Program-made: the position numbers and the translations under genes | Origin: Anaerolineae bacterium | Lineage (GTDB): Bacteria; Chloroflexota; Anaerolineae; J036; Brachytrichaceae | Assembly: GCA_947476335.1 (NCBI GenBank) | Contig: CANJQH010000033.1 | Location: forward strand, 1-36,275 | Direction of reading: 5' to 3' | Length of the DNA stretch: 36,275 nt | Shown: positions 1 through 7,931 of the stretch, in pieces | How the letters are laid out: each line of letters begins with the position of its first letter | Position numbering within the stretch: position 1 is the first letter of the stretch | The notes under the pieces: generated by a model | The model's database searches: none | Told to the model about the DNA's origin: nothing | Seen by the model: the letters and a program-made list of their open reading frames with translations, nothing else

Positions 1-352
1 AGTAGTGCGTCCAGGCAAAACTTGCGGGTCCCCACTCAACATCCTGATATCGGCGCCACGCCGTTGCCAGGGCCGCGCCTACAGCACAAACCCTGGCTGA
101 ATCGAAGTACGCCCTTTCAAGGCTGAAAAAGCGCCAAAGGCGCGACGCAGTCCCAGCCCAGACCATCGGTCTGGGATGCACAACCGCACCCGTGGGAAAT
201 TGCTGCGTCGCAATGTGAGCGCAACGTGGGCGCAACGTGGGCGCAATGTGAGCGCAATGTGAGCGCAATATGGGCGCAATATGGGCGCAATATGGGTTAT
301 AGGCAAGGTTCGCACAGGGCAGACGCTCACAAGTTTTGCCTGGACGGACTAC
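1..352. repeat. Inverted-repeat-bounded non-coding segment
   Basis: The first 26 bases (AGTAGTGCGTCCAGGC...) are repeated in inverted form at 327-352 with about two mismatches, so the segment looks like a mobile or palindromic element with 26-bp inverted ends. Its left end may extend beyond the window. Inside are a smaller inverted pair around GCGACGCAG (near 141) and CTGCGTCGC (near 203), and the 11-bp tandem array described separately. I see no convincing gene: an 83-codon minus-strand reading frame here is made largely of the tandem repeat. The right end abuts a 96-bp family A element. Confidence 0.55.
210..297. repeat. 11-bp tandem repeat array, 8 units
   Basis: Eight consecutive 11-bp units of consensus GCAAYRTGRGC run without gaps. 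The period is close to one turn of B-DNA, so every unit presents the same face of the helix. Units differ by transitions at fixed positions: CG/TG/TA in the middle and AG/GG near the end. The array lies inside the inverted-repeat segment at 1-352. It may be a simple minisatellite or a multi-site protein-binding array; the sequence does not decide. Confidence 0.85.
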
Positions 353-447
353 TAAGTTCCTGTCCATAAGTTTTGTCCGGCAGATTCGCCTCCCCCGCAA
401 AGCGGGGGAGGCGAATCTGCCGCCAGAACTTTTGGCGACTCACTTAG
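352..447. mobile_element. Family A palindromic element, copy 1 (96 bp)
   Basis: A 96-bp imperfect palindrome has ends CTAAGT and ACTTAG and a hairpin apex CCTCCCCCGC-AAA-GCGGGGGAGG. Two other copies of exactly 96 bp occur at 3869-3964 (inverted) and 35552-35647. The ends fit insertion at a TA dinucleotide (TA-AGT...ACT-TA), as in IS630/Tc1-type elements; that is an inference. It has no coding capacity, so it is a MITE-like element. Unlike the other two copies it is not embedded in a family B element. A 19-bp direct repeat (GACCATCGGTCTGGGATGC) occurs at 161-179 and at 447-465, immediately after this copy. Confidence 0.8.
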
Positions 448-573
448 ACCATCGGTCTGGGATGCGGTGTGGCGATTCATGCGCGGCCGGAAATTTGCCC
501 CGTTGAAAAATGCACCCACTCAAAGCGCGCACCGCGCGCACCCGCGCACGCATCGGGGGCAGAAGACGACGTT

Positions 574-579
574 TACAAT
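574..579 (+). promoter_or_regulatory. -10-like box of a leaderless start
   Basis: TACAAT is followed by seven bases (GCCCCCT) and an ATG at 587. There is no Shine-Dalgarno sequence before the start and no obvious -35 box. The same arrangement occurs before several other genes in the window, which supports leaderless transcription and the choice of 587 as start. Confidence 0.45.
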
Positions 580-586
580 GCCCCCT

Positions 587-2119
587 ATGCAGTCAGAAAC
601 TAAACTTGACACCGTGGTCGAGATCGACCTCGTGAAATACGTTGCCCCGACCGCCAAGCGCTGGAAATATATTGCGCTGGCTGTTTTTGTTTGCGCCAGT
701 CTTGCATTTGGACAGACTTTTCTCCATCCAGATAGCTATATGGCGACGGCGACTCTGGCGATTCTCAAGACGCGCACCGATGTTCAGTTTGATACGCGCA
801 TTAAGACTGTGCAGCCTGAAGATGGACTCGCGCTGCTGGCTGAGCAGCGCCGCAATACGCTCGTCGGCCTTGCATACAGCGCGCGCATTGCGATCCGTGT
901 ACTGGATGAGTTCAAGGATCGATTGCCGTCGAATACGACGGCGGCTGATCTTGTCGACATTGTTGATGCGTCGCTTATGCCAAAAGGTGATCTTTTGACT
1001 ATTTCGCTGACGGCGCAGGATCCGCAGTTGGCCGCCGACATGACTACATACTGGGCGAAAGAGTTGGAGAAAGAGGCAAACGCGGTGTTTAGTGGTGTGA
1101 CGGATGGTTACCTGCTGCAGATTAGCGATGAGCTGAGCCGCTCCAAGGCTGAACTGGTCAGTGCGCAGAACAACCTCGAAAAATTTATTCGTTCACAGAA
1201 GAACGATTCATTGCGCTTGACCGTGAATCAGAAAGTCCGCGAGCTCGATCGCTTGGAATCGGTGCGACTGGCTCCTGTGCTTGGATCGCTGCAGCGCACA
1301 CAGGCCTCCCTTACCGCTGTGGGAACGCTGAGCGATTTGCAGCAGCGTGCACGGCAGGTGTTGACGATTACTCGGGCGATGCGCAAGCAGCTCGAGATCG
1401 GCGGTGATGCAGCTGCCTCGTCCAACCTCATCGCGCTCGTCAATCTGAAGCTGCAGGTGTATTCCCTCGTTGTTTCCCGTGGTGCGTCAGTTGCTTCGCT
1501 CGATATGACCACATCGTCTGTGGACCGTACGCGCACGGGTGAAATGAGAACCAACGTTGAACAGTCTCAGATTGGTTCAGTTTTTGACAACGGTCTGCAA
1601 ATCGTAATGCCGTCCAATGCGATCGTCGCCATGAGTGCTGACCAGCAGATGCGTGATATTGATGGCATGATCGGCGCGCTGACGGATTTCGATACCAATC
1701 TGACTCAATCGATTCGGGTCGCGCAAACAGCTGAGGGGGCTGTCGATGTTCCGGTACTTCCGAATTCAAGTTCCATCGAAGCCACAATCAACAATGTGGT
1801 GGATGAATTGCGCAATGCGCGCGCCGACATCGAGTCGGAGACTCAGGATGGTTTGCAACTGACGGCTGAGCGTGATACGAAGCTTGCTGTGGTTCAGTCT
1901 TTGCGTTCCAAACTTTTGGAAATTGAGGTGGCCAGCGCCGTTGGCAACAGCCAGCTTCGTCTGGCCGGTGAAGCGGTGGCACCGCAGAAAACTGTTAAAT
2001 CCAAGATTTATTACGCAGCGATTGGTGGAAGTATTGGTGTTGGCGTGGGCTTGCTGCTCGCTCTGGTTTTGGCCTTGCGCGCAGGAGATTTTTGGCGCCG
2101 TCCGAGTGAAGAAGCCTGA
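587..2119 (+). CDS. Wzz/GumC-type polysaccharide chain-length determinant protein
   Basis: This is a 510-residue inner-membrane protein of the Wzz/polysaccharide co-polymerase type. It has a short cytoplasmic N-terminus, a first membrane helix at about residues 28-45, a long extracytoplasmic region with predicted coiled coils (about 150-240 and 395-450), and a second glycine-rich membrane helix at about 474-497 followed by a short basic tail. Family members set the length of surface polysaccharides. No tyrosine-kinase domain is fused and no polysaccharide genes are adjacent, so its partner locus must be elsewhere. The frame is open upstream to 467, with in-frame ATGs at 578 and 587. I chose 587 because TACAAT sits seven bases before it. 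The 3' end is convergent with rpe, only 17 bp away. Family assignment rests on topology and general sequence character. Confidence 0.7.
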   Translation: MQSETKLDTVVEIDLVKYVAPTAKRWKYIALAVFVCASLAFGQTFLHPDSYMATATLAILKTRTDVQFDTRIKTVQPEDGLALLAEQRRNTLVGLAYSARIAIRVLDEFKDRLPSNTTAADLVDIVDASLMPKGDLLTISLTAQDPQLAADMTTYWAKELEKEANAVFSGVTDGYLLQISDELSRSKAELVSAQNNLEKFIRSQKNDSLRLTVNQKVRELDRLESVRLAPVLGSLQRTQASLTAVGTLSDLQQRARQVLTITRAMRKQLEIGGDAAASSNLIALVNLKLQVYSLVVSRGASVASLDMTTSSVDRTRTGEMRTNVEQSQIGSVFDNGLQIVMPSNAIVAMSADQQMRDIDGMIGALTDFDTNLTQSIRVAQTAEGAVDVPVLPNSSSIEATINNVVDELRNARADIESETQDGLQLTAERDTKLAVVQSLRSKLLEIEVASAVGNSQLRLAGEAVAPQKTVKSKIYYAAIGGSIGVGVGLLLALVLALRAGDFWRRPSEEA

Positions 2120-2133
2120 GCTGGCGTCCGAAT

Positions 2134-2164
2134 GCGTCAGGCGCTGCCCAGCAGCGCCTGACGC
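2134..2164. terminator. Hairpin at convergent gene ends
   Basis: A perfect 13-bp stem (GCGTCAGGCGCTG paired with CAGCGCCTGACGC, loop CCCAG) covers the 3' end of rpe and follows the end of the Wzz-like gene by 14 bp. No T-run follows on either side, so it is a candidate bidirectional transcript-end structure rather than a classical intrinsic terminator. Confidence 0.5.
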
Positions 2165-2799
2165 AACACAGCCAAACCTGTGGCTGGTGTGAATTGCAGC
2201 GAGTACACCGCCGCGCCGACGACGGCGATGTCTGCACCTGCAGCGCGCACAGCTTGAATCGTCTGTGTGTTGATGCCACCGTCGACTTCAATTGCCGCCT
2301 GCGATCCACGTGCATTCAGCAGCGCGCGCGCGCGGCGGATGCGATCGAGTGAACCTGGGATGAATGCCTGGCCGCCGAAGCCGGGTTCGACCGTCATGAT
2401 GAGCAGCAGGTCCAGGTAGGGAGCGGCTTCTTCGATTGCAGCAAGCGGCGTGAGTGGGTTGAGCGCCACGCCGGTCTGCATTCCGAGCGCACGAATGCGC
2501 TGCAGAGAGCGATACAGATGTGGGCATGCCTCGGCATGCACAATCAGCCGCTGCATGCCAGCCTGCTGGTAATCCTCGAAGAAGCGATCGGGATCCTGCA
2601 CCATCAAATGCGCTTCACAGGGCAGATCCGATGCCTCGTGCACGGCGCGGCACACGACTGCGCCAAAGGTGATGTTGGGCACGAAGCTGCCGTCCATCAC
2701 GTCGAGGTGCATCCAATCTGCACCGCCGTGCGCCGCTGCACTGACTTGTTCACCGAGCTTGCGGAAATCCGCTGTGTAAATGGAAGGGGCGAGTTGCAT
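2137..2799 (-). CDS. rpe: Ribulose-phosphate 3-epimerase
   Basis: A 220-residue cytosolic TIM-barrel enzyme interconverts D-ribulose 5-phosphate and D-xylulose 5-phosphate in the pentose phosphate pathway. The family signature is complete: the APSIYTADF start, HLDVMDGSFVPN (metal ligands His31 and Asp33, with Asp36 nearby), EAHLMV (third ligand), MTVEPGFGGQAF, and EVDGGIN (Asp ligand and phosphate-loop region). Length matches the family (about 215-230). The frame is open upstream to 3216 but that part is the antisense of the next gene. The ATG at 2799 gives the conserved N-terminus and lies eight bases after a TAAAAT box on the minus strand (2808-2813). The gene is divergent from the sugar isomerase gene. 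Confidence 0.97.
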   Translation of the reverse strand: MQLAPSIYTADFRKLGEQVSAAAHGGADWMHLDVMDGSFVPNITFGAVVCRAVHEASDLPCEAHLMVQDPDRFFEDYQQAGMQRLIVHAEACPHLYRSLQRIRALGMQTGVALNPLTPLAAIEEAAPYLDLLLIMTVEPGFGGQAFIPGSLDRIRRARALLNARGSQAAIEVDGGINTQTIQAVRAAGADIAVVGAAVYSLQFTPATGLAVLRQALLGSA

Positions 2800-2807
2800 C
2801 GTCGACG

Positions 2808-2858
2808 ATTTTACGAGTGTTCGTGCTACTAGCGCATGCACCGTCCAACGGCTATAGT
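2808..2858. promoter_or_regulatory. Divergent leaderless promoter region rpe / sugar isomerase
   Basis: On the minus strand TAAAAT (2813 to 2808) lies eight bases before the rpe ATG. On the plus strand TATAGT (2853-2858) lies nine bases before a GTG at 2868. No ribosome-binding site precedes either start. The two -10-like boxes are about 40 bp apart, so the two transcripts would start back to back. No convincing -35 box is visible for either. Confidence 0.4.
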
Positions 2859-2867
2859 TTCGTTGTT

Positions 2868-3872
2868 GTGAAACGCGAATCATTTGGACTTGCTTCGTAC
2901 AGTTTTCCCTTCTCCTGCGGCTTCGCCAAGCGAGACGGGCGTGGCATCGCGCAGCCGATGGATGCCTATGCCTTGATCGAACTGGCGGACCATCATGGGC
3001 TCGAAGGCATTGAGATCCCGTTTTTTCAGCTGCTTCCGAATCTCGAATCCGCCACGATCGATCGGTTCGCCGCTGTCTTGCGTGAGCGTGGCCTGCGCTT
3101 TCTGCTTGATACGGCCGTGCTTGACGTCGAGACGCTGCGCACGGTGCTGCCGCTTGCGAAGCGCGCCGGCGCGACGACGGTGCGGGTGATGCTGGCTGGT
3201 TTTCTCGAGGGCGCACGCGCCGTACACGTGCCGAACTGGTCGGCGTACATGCGCGAAGCTTTTCTCAAGCTGCAGGCGATTTATCCGCTGCTTGACGAGC
3301 TTGACCTGCGCCTGGCCATCGAGAATCATCAGGACGCCACGTCCGAGGATTTGCTGGCGCTGTGCGGCGTCGGGCCGCGCATTGGTGTGACGTTTGATGT
3401 GGTGAATCCGCTGGCTGTCGGTGAGGAGCCGTTCGGTTTCGCACGCCGGCTGGGCGCGCGCATTTTCAATGTGCACCTGAAGGACTACACCATTCACCCG
3501 ACCGCGAGCGGCTATCGCCTGGTGCGCGCAGCGCTCGGTGAAGGGGTGATCGACTGGCAGGCGATGATCACGCTGGTGCGGCAGCTTTCACCTGCGGCGA
3601 CCTGGCACATCGAACTGGCGGCGATTTACGCGCGGCATATTCGGCTTTTTGAAGAGGACTGGTGGCGGGGTTATTCGCCGCGCAGTGCGATAGATCTGTT
3701 GCCAACGCTGCGCTTTGCTGCGCGCAATGCGCAGCCCACGGATGCGCCGTGGCAGACGCCGTGGGAAAAGGGCGCTGATTTCGACGAATGCGAGCGCTAC
3801 GAACGCGAGCAGTTTGAACGCAGCGTGGCGTATCTGCGCAACTTGAACTGGAACGTAGCTACTCAGGCCTAA
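2868..3872 (+). CDS. Sugar phosphate isomerase/epimerase (AP-endonuclease-2-like TIM barrel)
   Basis: A 334-residue protein of the xylose-isomerase-like TIM-barrel superfamily (AP_endonuc_2). Candidate metal-binding residues appear in order on the barrel strands: Glu in LAIENHQD, Asp in VTFDVVNP, His in NVHLKDY and Glu in WHIELAAIY, the usual Glu-Asp-His-Glu set. Such enzymes epimerise or isomerise sugars and polyols; the substrate cannot be read from sequence. The GTG at 2868 is the likely start, because the upstream ATG at 2817 lies inside the rpe promoter region. The last codons (VATQA and the stop) are contributed by a family B repeat end and the embedded family A element, so the C-terminus has been rewritten by insertion. 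It heads the sugar catabolism region. Confidence 0.75.
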   Translation: MKRESFGLASYSFPFSCGFAKRDGRGIAQPMDAYALIELADHHGLEGIEIPFFQLLPNLESATIDRFAAVLRERGLRFLLDTAVLDVETLRTVLPLAKRAGATTVRVMLAGFLEGARAVHVPNWSAYMREAFLKLQAIYPLLDELDLRLAIENHQDATSEDLLALCGVGPRIGVTFDVVNPLAVGEEPFGFARRLGARIFNVHLKDYTIHPTASGYRLVRAALGEGVIDWQAMITLVRQLSPAATWHIELAAIYARHIRLFEEDWWRGYSPRSAIDLLPTLRFAARNAQPTDAPWQTPWEKGADFDECERYEREQFERSVAYLRNLNWNVATQA

Positions 3873-4026
3873 GTGAGTCGCCAAAAGTTCTGGCGGCAGA
3901 TTCGCCTCCCCCGCTTTGCGGGGGAGGCGAATCTGCCGGACAAAACTTATGGACAGGAACTTAGATCAGTGTTTCCCGCGAAACACACTATTTTCGCGTT
4001 GGAAAACTGACCGGCGTGAATACTTT
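3855..4026. mobile_element. Family B element, copy 1, with family A element nested (3869-3964)
   Basis: The left end GTAGCTACTCAGG and the right part (ATCAGTGTTTCCCGCG... to GTGAATAC) belong to family B. Exactly at the B-internal junction between CTCAGG and ATCAGT sits a 96-bp family A copy in reverse orientation (3869-3964). Flanking direct repeats ACTGGAAC (3847-3854) and CCTGGAAC (4027-4034) match at 7 of 8 positions and look like a target-site duplication. The right B end is degenerate compared with CCTGAGTAGTTAC. The A copy supplies the stop codon of the sugar isomerase gene. Confidence 0.75.
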
Positions 4027-4051
4027 CCTGGAACTAAAAACGCAACTGCTC

Positions 4052-4819
4052 ATGAATAACGAACTTTTTCGAATGGATGGTCGACGTGCGCTGATTACCG
4101 GTGGCGCCGGTGGTTTCGGTGTGACATTTGCGCGCGCGCTCGCTTCGGCCGGTGCAGATGTGGCGCTTGTGGGTCGGCGGCCGGAACCGCTGCAACAAGC
4201 GGCGGCGGAGCTTTCTGCAGAAACCGGACGTCGCATCATCGGCATTCCGGGCGATGTGACCGACGAATCACAGGTGCGCGCAGCCATCGATGTCGCTGCT
4301 GCACAGCTTGGCGGGATCGACGTTCTGATCAACAATGCCGGCGTCAATGTGCGTAAGCCAACCACCGAATTCACACTCGACGACTGGCACCATGTCATGG
4401 ATACCAGCCTCACTGGCGCATTTCTGTTTACGAAATATCTGCTGCCAGGGATGATCACACGCGGCTGGGGCCGCGTGATCCACATCTCATCGATGCTCGG
4501 CTGGGTTGGCCTCGCCGATCGGCCGGCGTACACCGCGGCCAAGGGCGCACTGATTCAGTTTGCACGCACGACGGCGCTTGAAGTGGCGCGCACAGGCGTG
4601 ACAGTGAACTGTCTAGCACCGGGACCGTTCATGACTGAGATCAACAAACCTGTCGTGAATAACCCGACGTCGTACCAGGCTTTCCTCGATCGCATTCCAC
4701 TGGGACGCTTCGGTGATCCGCAGGAGCTCGCCGGCGCGATTCTCTTTCTCGCATCGTCGGCGTCGAGCTTCATGACGGGCAGCGTGCTGACAGTCGATGG
4801 AGGATGGACGGCGCAGTAG
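4052..4819 (+). CDS. SDR family NAD(P)-dependent oxidoreductase
   Basis: A 255-residue classical short-chain dehydrogenase/reductase, cytosolic, similar in layout to gluconate 5-dehydrogenase and 3-oxoacyl reductase types. The nucleotide-binding motif TGGAGGFG is at residues 16-23, followed by NNAG, the catalytic Ser in HISSMLG and the YTAAK catalytic pair, with a PGPFMTE loop and the C-terminal GSVLTVDGGW typical of the family. The frame is open to an ATG at 4016, but that part overlaps the edge of a family B element, so I prefer the ATG at 4052. Given the neighbours, oxidation or reduction of a sugar, polyol or sugar acid is likely; the substrate is unknown. Confidence 0.9.
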   Translation: MNNELFRMDGRRALITGGAGGFGVTFARALASAGADVALVGRRPEPLQQAAAELSAETGRRIIGIPGDVTDESQVRAAIDVAAAQLGGIDVLINNAGVNVRKPTTEFTLDDWHHVMDTSLTGAFLFTKYLLPGMITRGWGRVIHISSMLGWVGLADRPAYTAAKGALIQFARTTALEVARTGVTVNCLAPGPFMTEINKPVVNNPTSYQAFLDRIPLGRFGDPQELAGAILFLASSASSFMTGSVLTVDGGWTAQ

Positions 4820-4937
4820 AAGAAGGGAGTGGTAACAGGCAGTAGATAGTCGATAGTTATAGCGGTTAGTCCCATGTGAATCAGCGACACAGCAGTATCA
4901 CTGACACTATCCACTATCACTTGATTCACACAGAACC
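4820..4937. other. Intergenic stretch with imperfect hairpins
   Basis: Between two plus-strand genes, GTGAATCA (about 4876) pairs with TGATTCAC (about 4922), and GATAGT-type words before it pair with ACTATC words after it. This is an imperfect hairpin built from short degenerate repeats, like other gaps in this cluster. I see no gene and no clear promoter here. Confidence 0.4.
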
Positions 4938-5969
4938 ATGTTTATCAAAGCCAAACGGGCGGTCATGCCCAAACCTTACACAGTGACGATCGAAGAGTAC
5001 GAGATCGGTGCGCCATCTGCGACGCAGATGCGGGTGCAGATCGAAGCGAGCGCGATCAGCGCCGGCACAGAGCTGGCGGTGTATACGGGCGTGCATCAAT
5101 GGCTGCACGATCCGACGCGCACATGGCCGAAGTGGCCGTTTGTGCCTGGATACAGCGGCGTCGGACGGGTGCTCGAAGTGGGCGCTGAGGTGACGCGCTT
5201 TAAAGCTGGCGATCGGGTGATCTTTCCTGCGCGGCATGAGTCGCATACGCTGCTCGATGGTATGGATCCGAACGCGCTGATTTTTCCGATCGCCGAAAGT
5301 GTGCCGGCATCGGTAGCGGCGGTGGCGGCGTTGGCGCGCTTCCCGCTCGCAGCACTGGTGCAGACGCGCGAGATGCTTGGCCAGTGTGTGGCGGTGATGG
5401 GGCAGGGCATGATCGGGCAGATCGCTGTGCGCCTGTTCTCCGCTGCTGGTGCGTTTCCCGTCATCGGCATCGATAGTGTTGCGGCGCGGCGCGCAATTTC
5501 AGAGCGCACCTACGGTGTGCGCACCGTCGATCCGACCGCGGTGGATGTGAAGGATCAGCTGCGCGCGATCAATTTCGGCCAGCTGCCGGATGTGGTCGTC
5601 GAAGCAACCGGCAATCCGCAGGCGGTGAAGCAGGCGATGAACATCGTCGCCGACGGCGGCAAGGTGATCATGGTCGGCAGTCCGCGCGGTATCGCCGGCG
5701 ACGTGGATTTCTATTGGGATTTGCATGGCCGCTCCATTCAGCTGATCGGTGCGCACGGCTCGGCGATTGGCTTGGAACCGCGCGAAAAATTTCCGTACGT
5801 GCAGCGCCGCGCAATGCACCTTCTGGTGCATCTGCTCGAGAGTGGCAAAGTGAAAATTGATGATTTGATCAGTCATCATGTGCACGGCTCTGAGCTCGGC
5901 ACAATGTACGACGGGCTCTTGAATCGCAAGGACGAATTTTTGCTCGTGACGAGCTATTGGCAAGAGTAG
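4938..5969 (+). CDS. MDR (medium-chain) dehydrogenase without zinc ligands
   Basis: A 343-residue medium-chain dehydrogenase/reductase. It has an N-terminal GroES-like domain (residues 1 to about 140, with VPGYSGVGRVLEVG and FKAGDRV) and a Rossmann domain containing VMGQGMIGQIA, the glycine-rich NAD(P) loop. The catalytic zinc residues are not conserved: the usual Cys-Gly-x-Cys region reads SAISAGTELAVY. This resembles the BchC-like/threonine-dehydrogenase-like branch annotated as zinc-binding dehydrogenase but lacking zinc. It follows the SDR by 118 bp and precedes a true zinc dehydrogenase by 69 bp, so a paired oxidation step on a polyol or sugar acid is plausible. The C-terminus (LLVTSYWQE) is complete. 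Confidence 0.85.
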   Translation: MFIKAKRAVMPKPYTVTIEEYEIGAPSATQMRVQIEASAISAGTELAVYTGVHQWLHDPTRTWPKWPFVPGYSGVGRVLEVGAEVTRFKAGDRVIFPARHESHTLLDGMDPNALIFPIAESVPASVAAVAALARFPLAALVQTREMLGQCVAVMGQGMIGQIAVRLFSAAGAFPVIGIDSVAARRAISERTYGVRTVDPTAVDVKDQLRAINFGQLPDVVVEATGNPQAVKQAMNIVADGGKVIMVGSPRGIAGDVDFYWDLHGRSIQLIGAHGSAIGLEPREKFPYVQRRAMHLLVHLLESGKVKIDDLISHHVHGSELGTMYDGLLNRKDEFLLVTSYWQE

Positions 5970-6032
5970 TTCCGAGTTCCGAGTTCCGAGTTCCTAATTG
6001 AACTTGGAACTTGGAACTTGGAACTCGGAACT
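5968..6032. repeat. 7-bp tandem units forming an intergenic hairpin
   Basis: Left arm: about 3.5 units of GTTCCGA (5968-5993). Right arm: about 4 units of GGAACTT with a GGAACTC (6000-6032). The arms are complementary and form a long hairpin with a short A/T-rich loop (CTAATT). The next gene starts seven bases after it (ATG at 6039, after a run of A). A related but diverged hairpin precedes the gene at 8009. These are strand-slippage style repeats. Confidence 0.85.
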
Positions 6033-6038
6033 AAAAAA

Positions 6039-7055
6039 ATGAAATCACTTTTGTATCCCGCCCATCACGCGTTGGAAATTGCTGAGCAGCCGATGCCGGT
6101 TATCGGCGTGGGTGAAGCATTGATGCGAGTCGCTGCGTGCGGAATCTGTGGCAGCGAGCTGGAGTCGTATCGGCACAAAAGCCCGCGCCGTTCGCCGCCG
6201 TTGATCATGGGGCATGAATTCTGCGGCGAGCTGGTCGAGGTGCCGGCCGGCAGCGAATTTAAGGTTGGTGACAAAGTCGTGTGCAATGCGCTGGTGGCGT
6301 GCGGCGAATGTGTGCGCTGCAAGCGCGGTGAGGCGCATTTGTGTGCGAAGCGTCAGATCTTTGGCATGCATCGCATGGGTGCGTTTGCCGAGTACGTGAA
6401 CGTGCCGCTGACTGCGCTGCTGCGCTGGGATGCGAAGCTGCCGGCGAGCGCGGCGTGCCTGGCCGAACCTTTGGGCAATGGCGTGCACGTGGTCAATCTC
6501 GTGCGCAGCCTGAATCCGCAGAACGTAGCTGTGATCGGCGCCGGGCCGATCGGGCTGCTGGTGCTGCAGGCATTTAAAGCGTTGACTGATGCGAACGTCG
6601 TATCGGCGGATCTCAGCCCACAGCGGCTCGAAGTAGCGCAGCGCGTTGGTGCCTCGCGTGTGGTTCATGCGCGTGAAGAGGACATCGCTGTGGTCGGCCG
6701 TGAGCTGACCGATGGCGAAGGTTTTGACGTGGTGGTCGACGCAGTCGGTGGTTCGTTCACGAAGAAGCAGGCGCTGGCTGCGGCGCGGCCGGGCGGCGCT
6801 GTGGTTTGGATTGGCTTGCATGAAAACAACATGGATGGGCTGGCGACGTATGACATCACGCTGCCGGAGAAGCGCGTGTTCGGTTCGTACGCTGCGACGC
6901 AGTCCGATATGCAGACGGCGCTTGATCTGATGGTGGCCGGTAAGATCGAGTCTGCATCGTGGGTGGATGAATATCCGCTCGACCGCGGTGTGGAGGCGTT
7001 CAACCGCATGCTGGCCGGCGTTGGATATGACATCAAAGCGGTCGTTCAGCCGTAG
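6039..7055 (+). CDS. Zinc-dependent sugar/polyol dehydrogenase (GatD/sorbitol dehydrogenase-like)
   Basis: A 338-residue zinc-containing medium-chain dehydrogenase, cytosolic, NAD(P)-dependent. Catalytic-zinc residues are present: Cys in CGICGSE and His-Glu in GHEFCGE. The structural zinc loop has all four cysteines (CGECVRCKRGEAHLC). The Rossmann motif is VIGAGPIGLLV, with SADLS after the second strand. It resembles galactitol-1-phosphate 5-dehydrogenase and sorbitol dehydrogenase. The frame opens at 6018 inside the tandem-repeat hairpin; the ATG at 6039 gives the family N-terminus (MKSLLYPAHHALEIAEQP). It lies between the zinc-less MDR and a second SDR in the same direction. Confidence 0.9.
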   Translation: MKSLLYPAHHALEIAEQPMPVIGVGEALMRVAACGICGSELESYRHKSPRRSPPLIMGHEFCGELVEVPAGSEFKVGDKVVCNALVACGECVRCKRGEAHLCAKRQIFGMHRMGAFAEYVNVPLTALLRWDAKLPASAACLAEPLGNGVHVVNLVRSLNPQNVAVIGAGPIGLLVLQAFKALTDANVVSADLSPQRLEVAQRVGASRVVHAREEDIAVVGRELTDGEGFDVVVDAVGGSFTKKQALAAARPGGAVVWIGLHENNMDGLATYDITLPEKRVFGSYAATQSDMQTALDLMVAGKIESASWVDEYPLDRGVEAFNRMLAGVGYDIKAVVQP

Positions 7056-7058
7056 GGG

Positions 7059-7120
7059 GTAACGACTCAGGCTGGTCAATTTTCCATCGCGAAATACTGA
7101 CTTTAAGCTGAGTAGTTTCC
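7059..7120. mobile_element. Family B element, copy 2, short form, reverse orientation
   Basis: The 62-bp segment from GTAACGACTCAGGC to CTGAGTAGTTTCC aligns with the reverse complement of the short B copy at 27176, including the internal words CAATTTTCCATCGCG and AATACTGA. The central hairpin is missing. Flanks CGTAGGGG (7051-7058) and TGTAGGGA (7121-7128) share GTAGGG and look like a decayed target-site duplication. The right flank supplies the AGGGAGA ribosome-binding site of the next gene. Confidence 0.7.
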
Positions 7121-7136
7121 TGTAGGGAGACAACGC

Positions 7137-7922
7137 ATGAGCAACCTGCATGGGAAGAAAGTAATCGTGACGGGCGCGACGAGCGGCATCGGTCAGGCGA
7201 TTGCGCTGCGCTGCGCTGCCGATGGCGCCGACGTAGCATATTGCGGATTGACCGAACACGGATCGGCGGAGACGACGGCGGCAATTGAGCGCGCCGGGCG
7301 CCGCGTGTTTTTTAAGGCAGTCGATCTGACCGATCTCGATGCGGCGCGGCGTTTTGGCCAGGAGGCGATCGATATGCTGGGCGGTGTGGATGCGCTGGTC
7401 AACAATGCCGGTGCGAACACGTGGCACAGTGTCGAGAACTGCACGTGGGAGCAGATGGACAACTGTCTGCGCGTGAACTTTTATCATGCGTGGGTGTTGT
7501 CGCAGATGTGCATCCCTTCGATGCGCGCGGCCGGCGGCGGCGTCATCGTGAATATGAGCTCTGTGAATGCGGTGGGCACATTGCCGGGCGTATTCCCATA
7601 CAACATGGCGAAGACCATGCTGGTGTCGCTGACGCGCTCGATCGCCATCGAGCACGGCCGCGACAACATTCGCTCTGTGGCGATTCAGCCCGGCACGACA
7701 TTGACGGCGCTGGCCGAGGCGTACTTCAACAGCTTCCCGGATCCGGATGTGGAACGACGTCGTTTTGCGAGCCATTACCCATTGAATCGCTTCGCGAAGC
7801 CCGAAGAGATCGCGGCTACAGTGGCACACGTTGTCAGCGGCGAGAATGGCTTCATGAGCGGCAATACGATCATGATTGACAGCGGCATCACGAATTTGCT
7901 CGAGACGCCGAATGGATGGTAG
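7137..7922 (+). CDS. SDR family oxidoreductase
   Basis: A 261-residue classical short-chain dehydrogenase. The glycine motif is VTGATSGIGQ (from residue 11), followed by VNNAGANTWHS, the catalytic Ser in NMSSVNAVG, the YNMAK catalytic pair, IQPGTTLT and the C-terminal GNTIMIDSGITN. A good ribosome-binding site (AGGGAGA, about eight bases upstream) fixes the ATG at 7137, which is unlike most genes here that appear leaderless. It probably acts with the preceding dehydrogenases in sugar or sugar-acid catabolism. The substrate is unknown. It is clearly a different SDR subfamily from the one at 4052. Confidence 0.9.
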   Translation: MSNLHGKKVIVTGATSGIGQAIALRCAADGADVAYCGLTEHGSAETTAAIERAGRRVFFKAVDLTDLDAARRFGQEAIDMLGGVDALVNNAGANTWHSVENCTWEQMDNCLRVNFYHAWVLSQMCIPSMRAAGGGVIVNMSSVNAVGTLPGVFPYNMAKTMLVSLTRSIAIEHGRDNIRSVAIQPGTTLTALAEAYFNSFPDPDVERRRFASHYPLNRFAKPEEIAATVAHVVSGENGFMSGNTIMIDSGITNLLETPNGW

Positions 7923-7931
7923 GACGTATTT

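Noticed and set aside
79..330. 83-codon minus-strand reading frame in the first 350 bases
   Set aside because: Its sequence is mostly the translation of the 11-bp tandem array and the inverted repeats; no family character and no start signal.
2800..3216. N-terminal extension of rpe
   Set aside because: The extension is antisense to the sugar isomerase gene. The conserved Rpe N-terminus begins at 2799 directly after a -10-like box.
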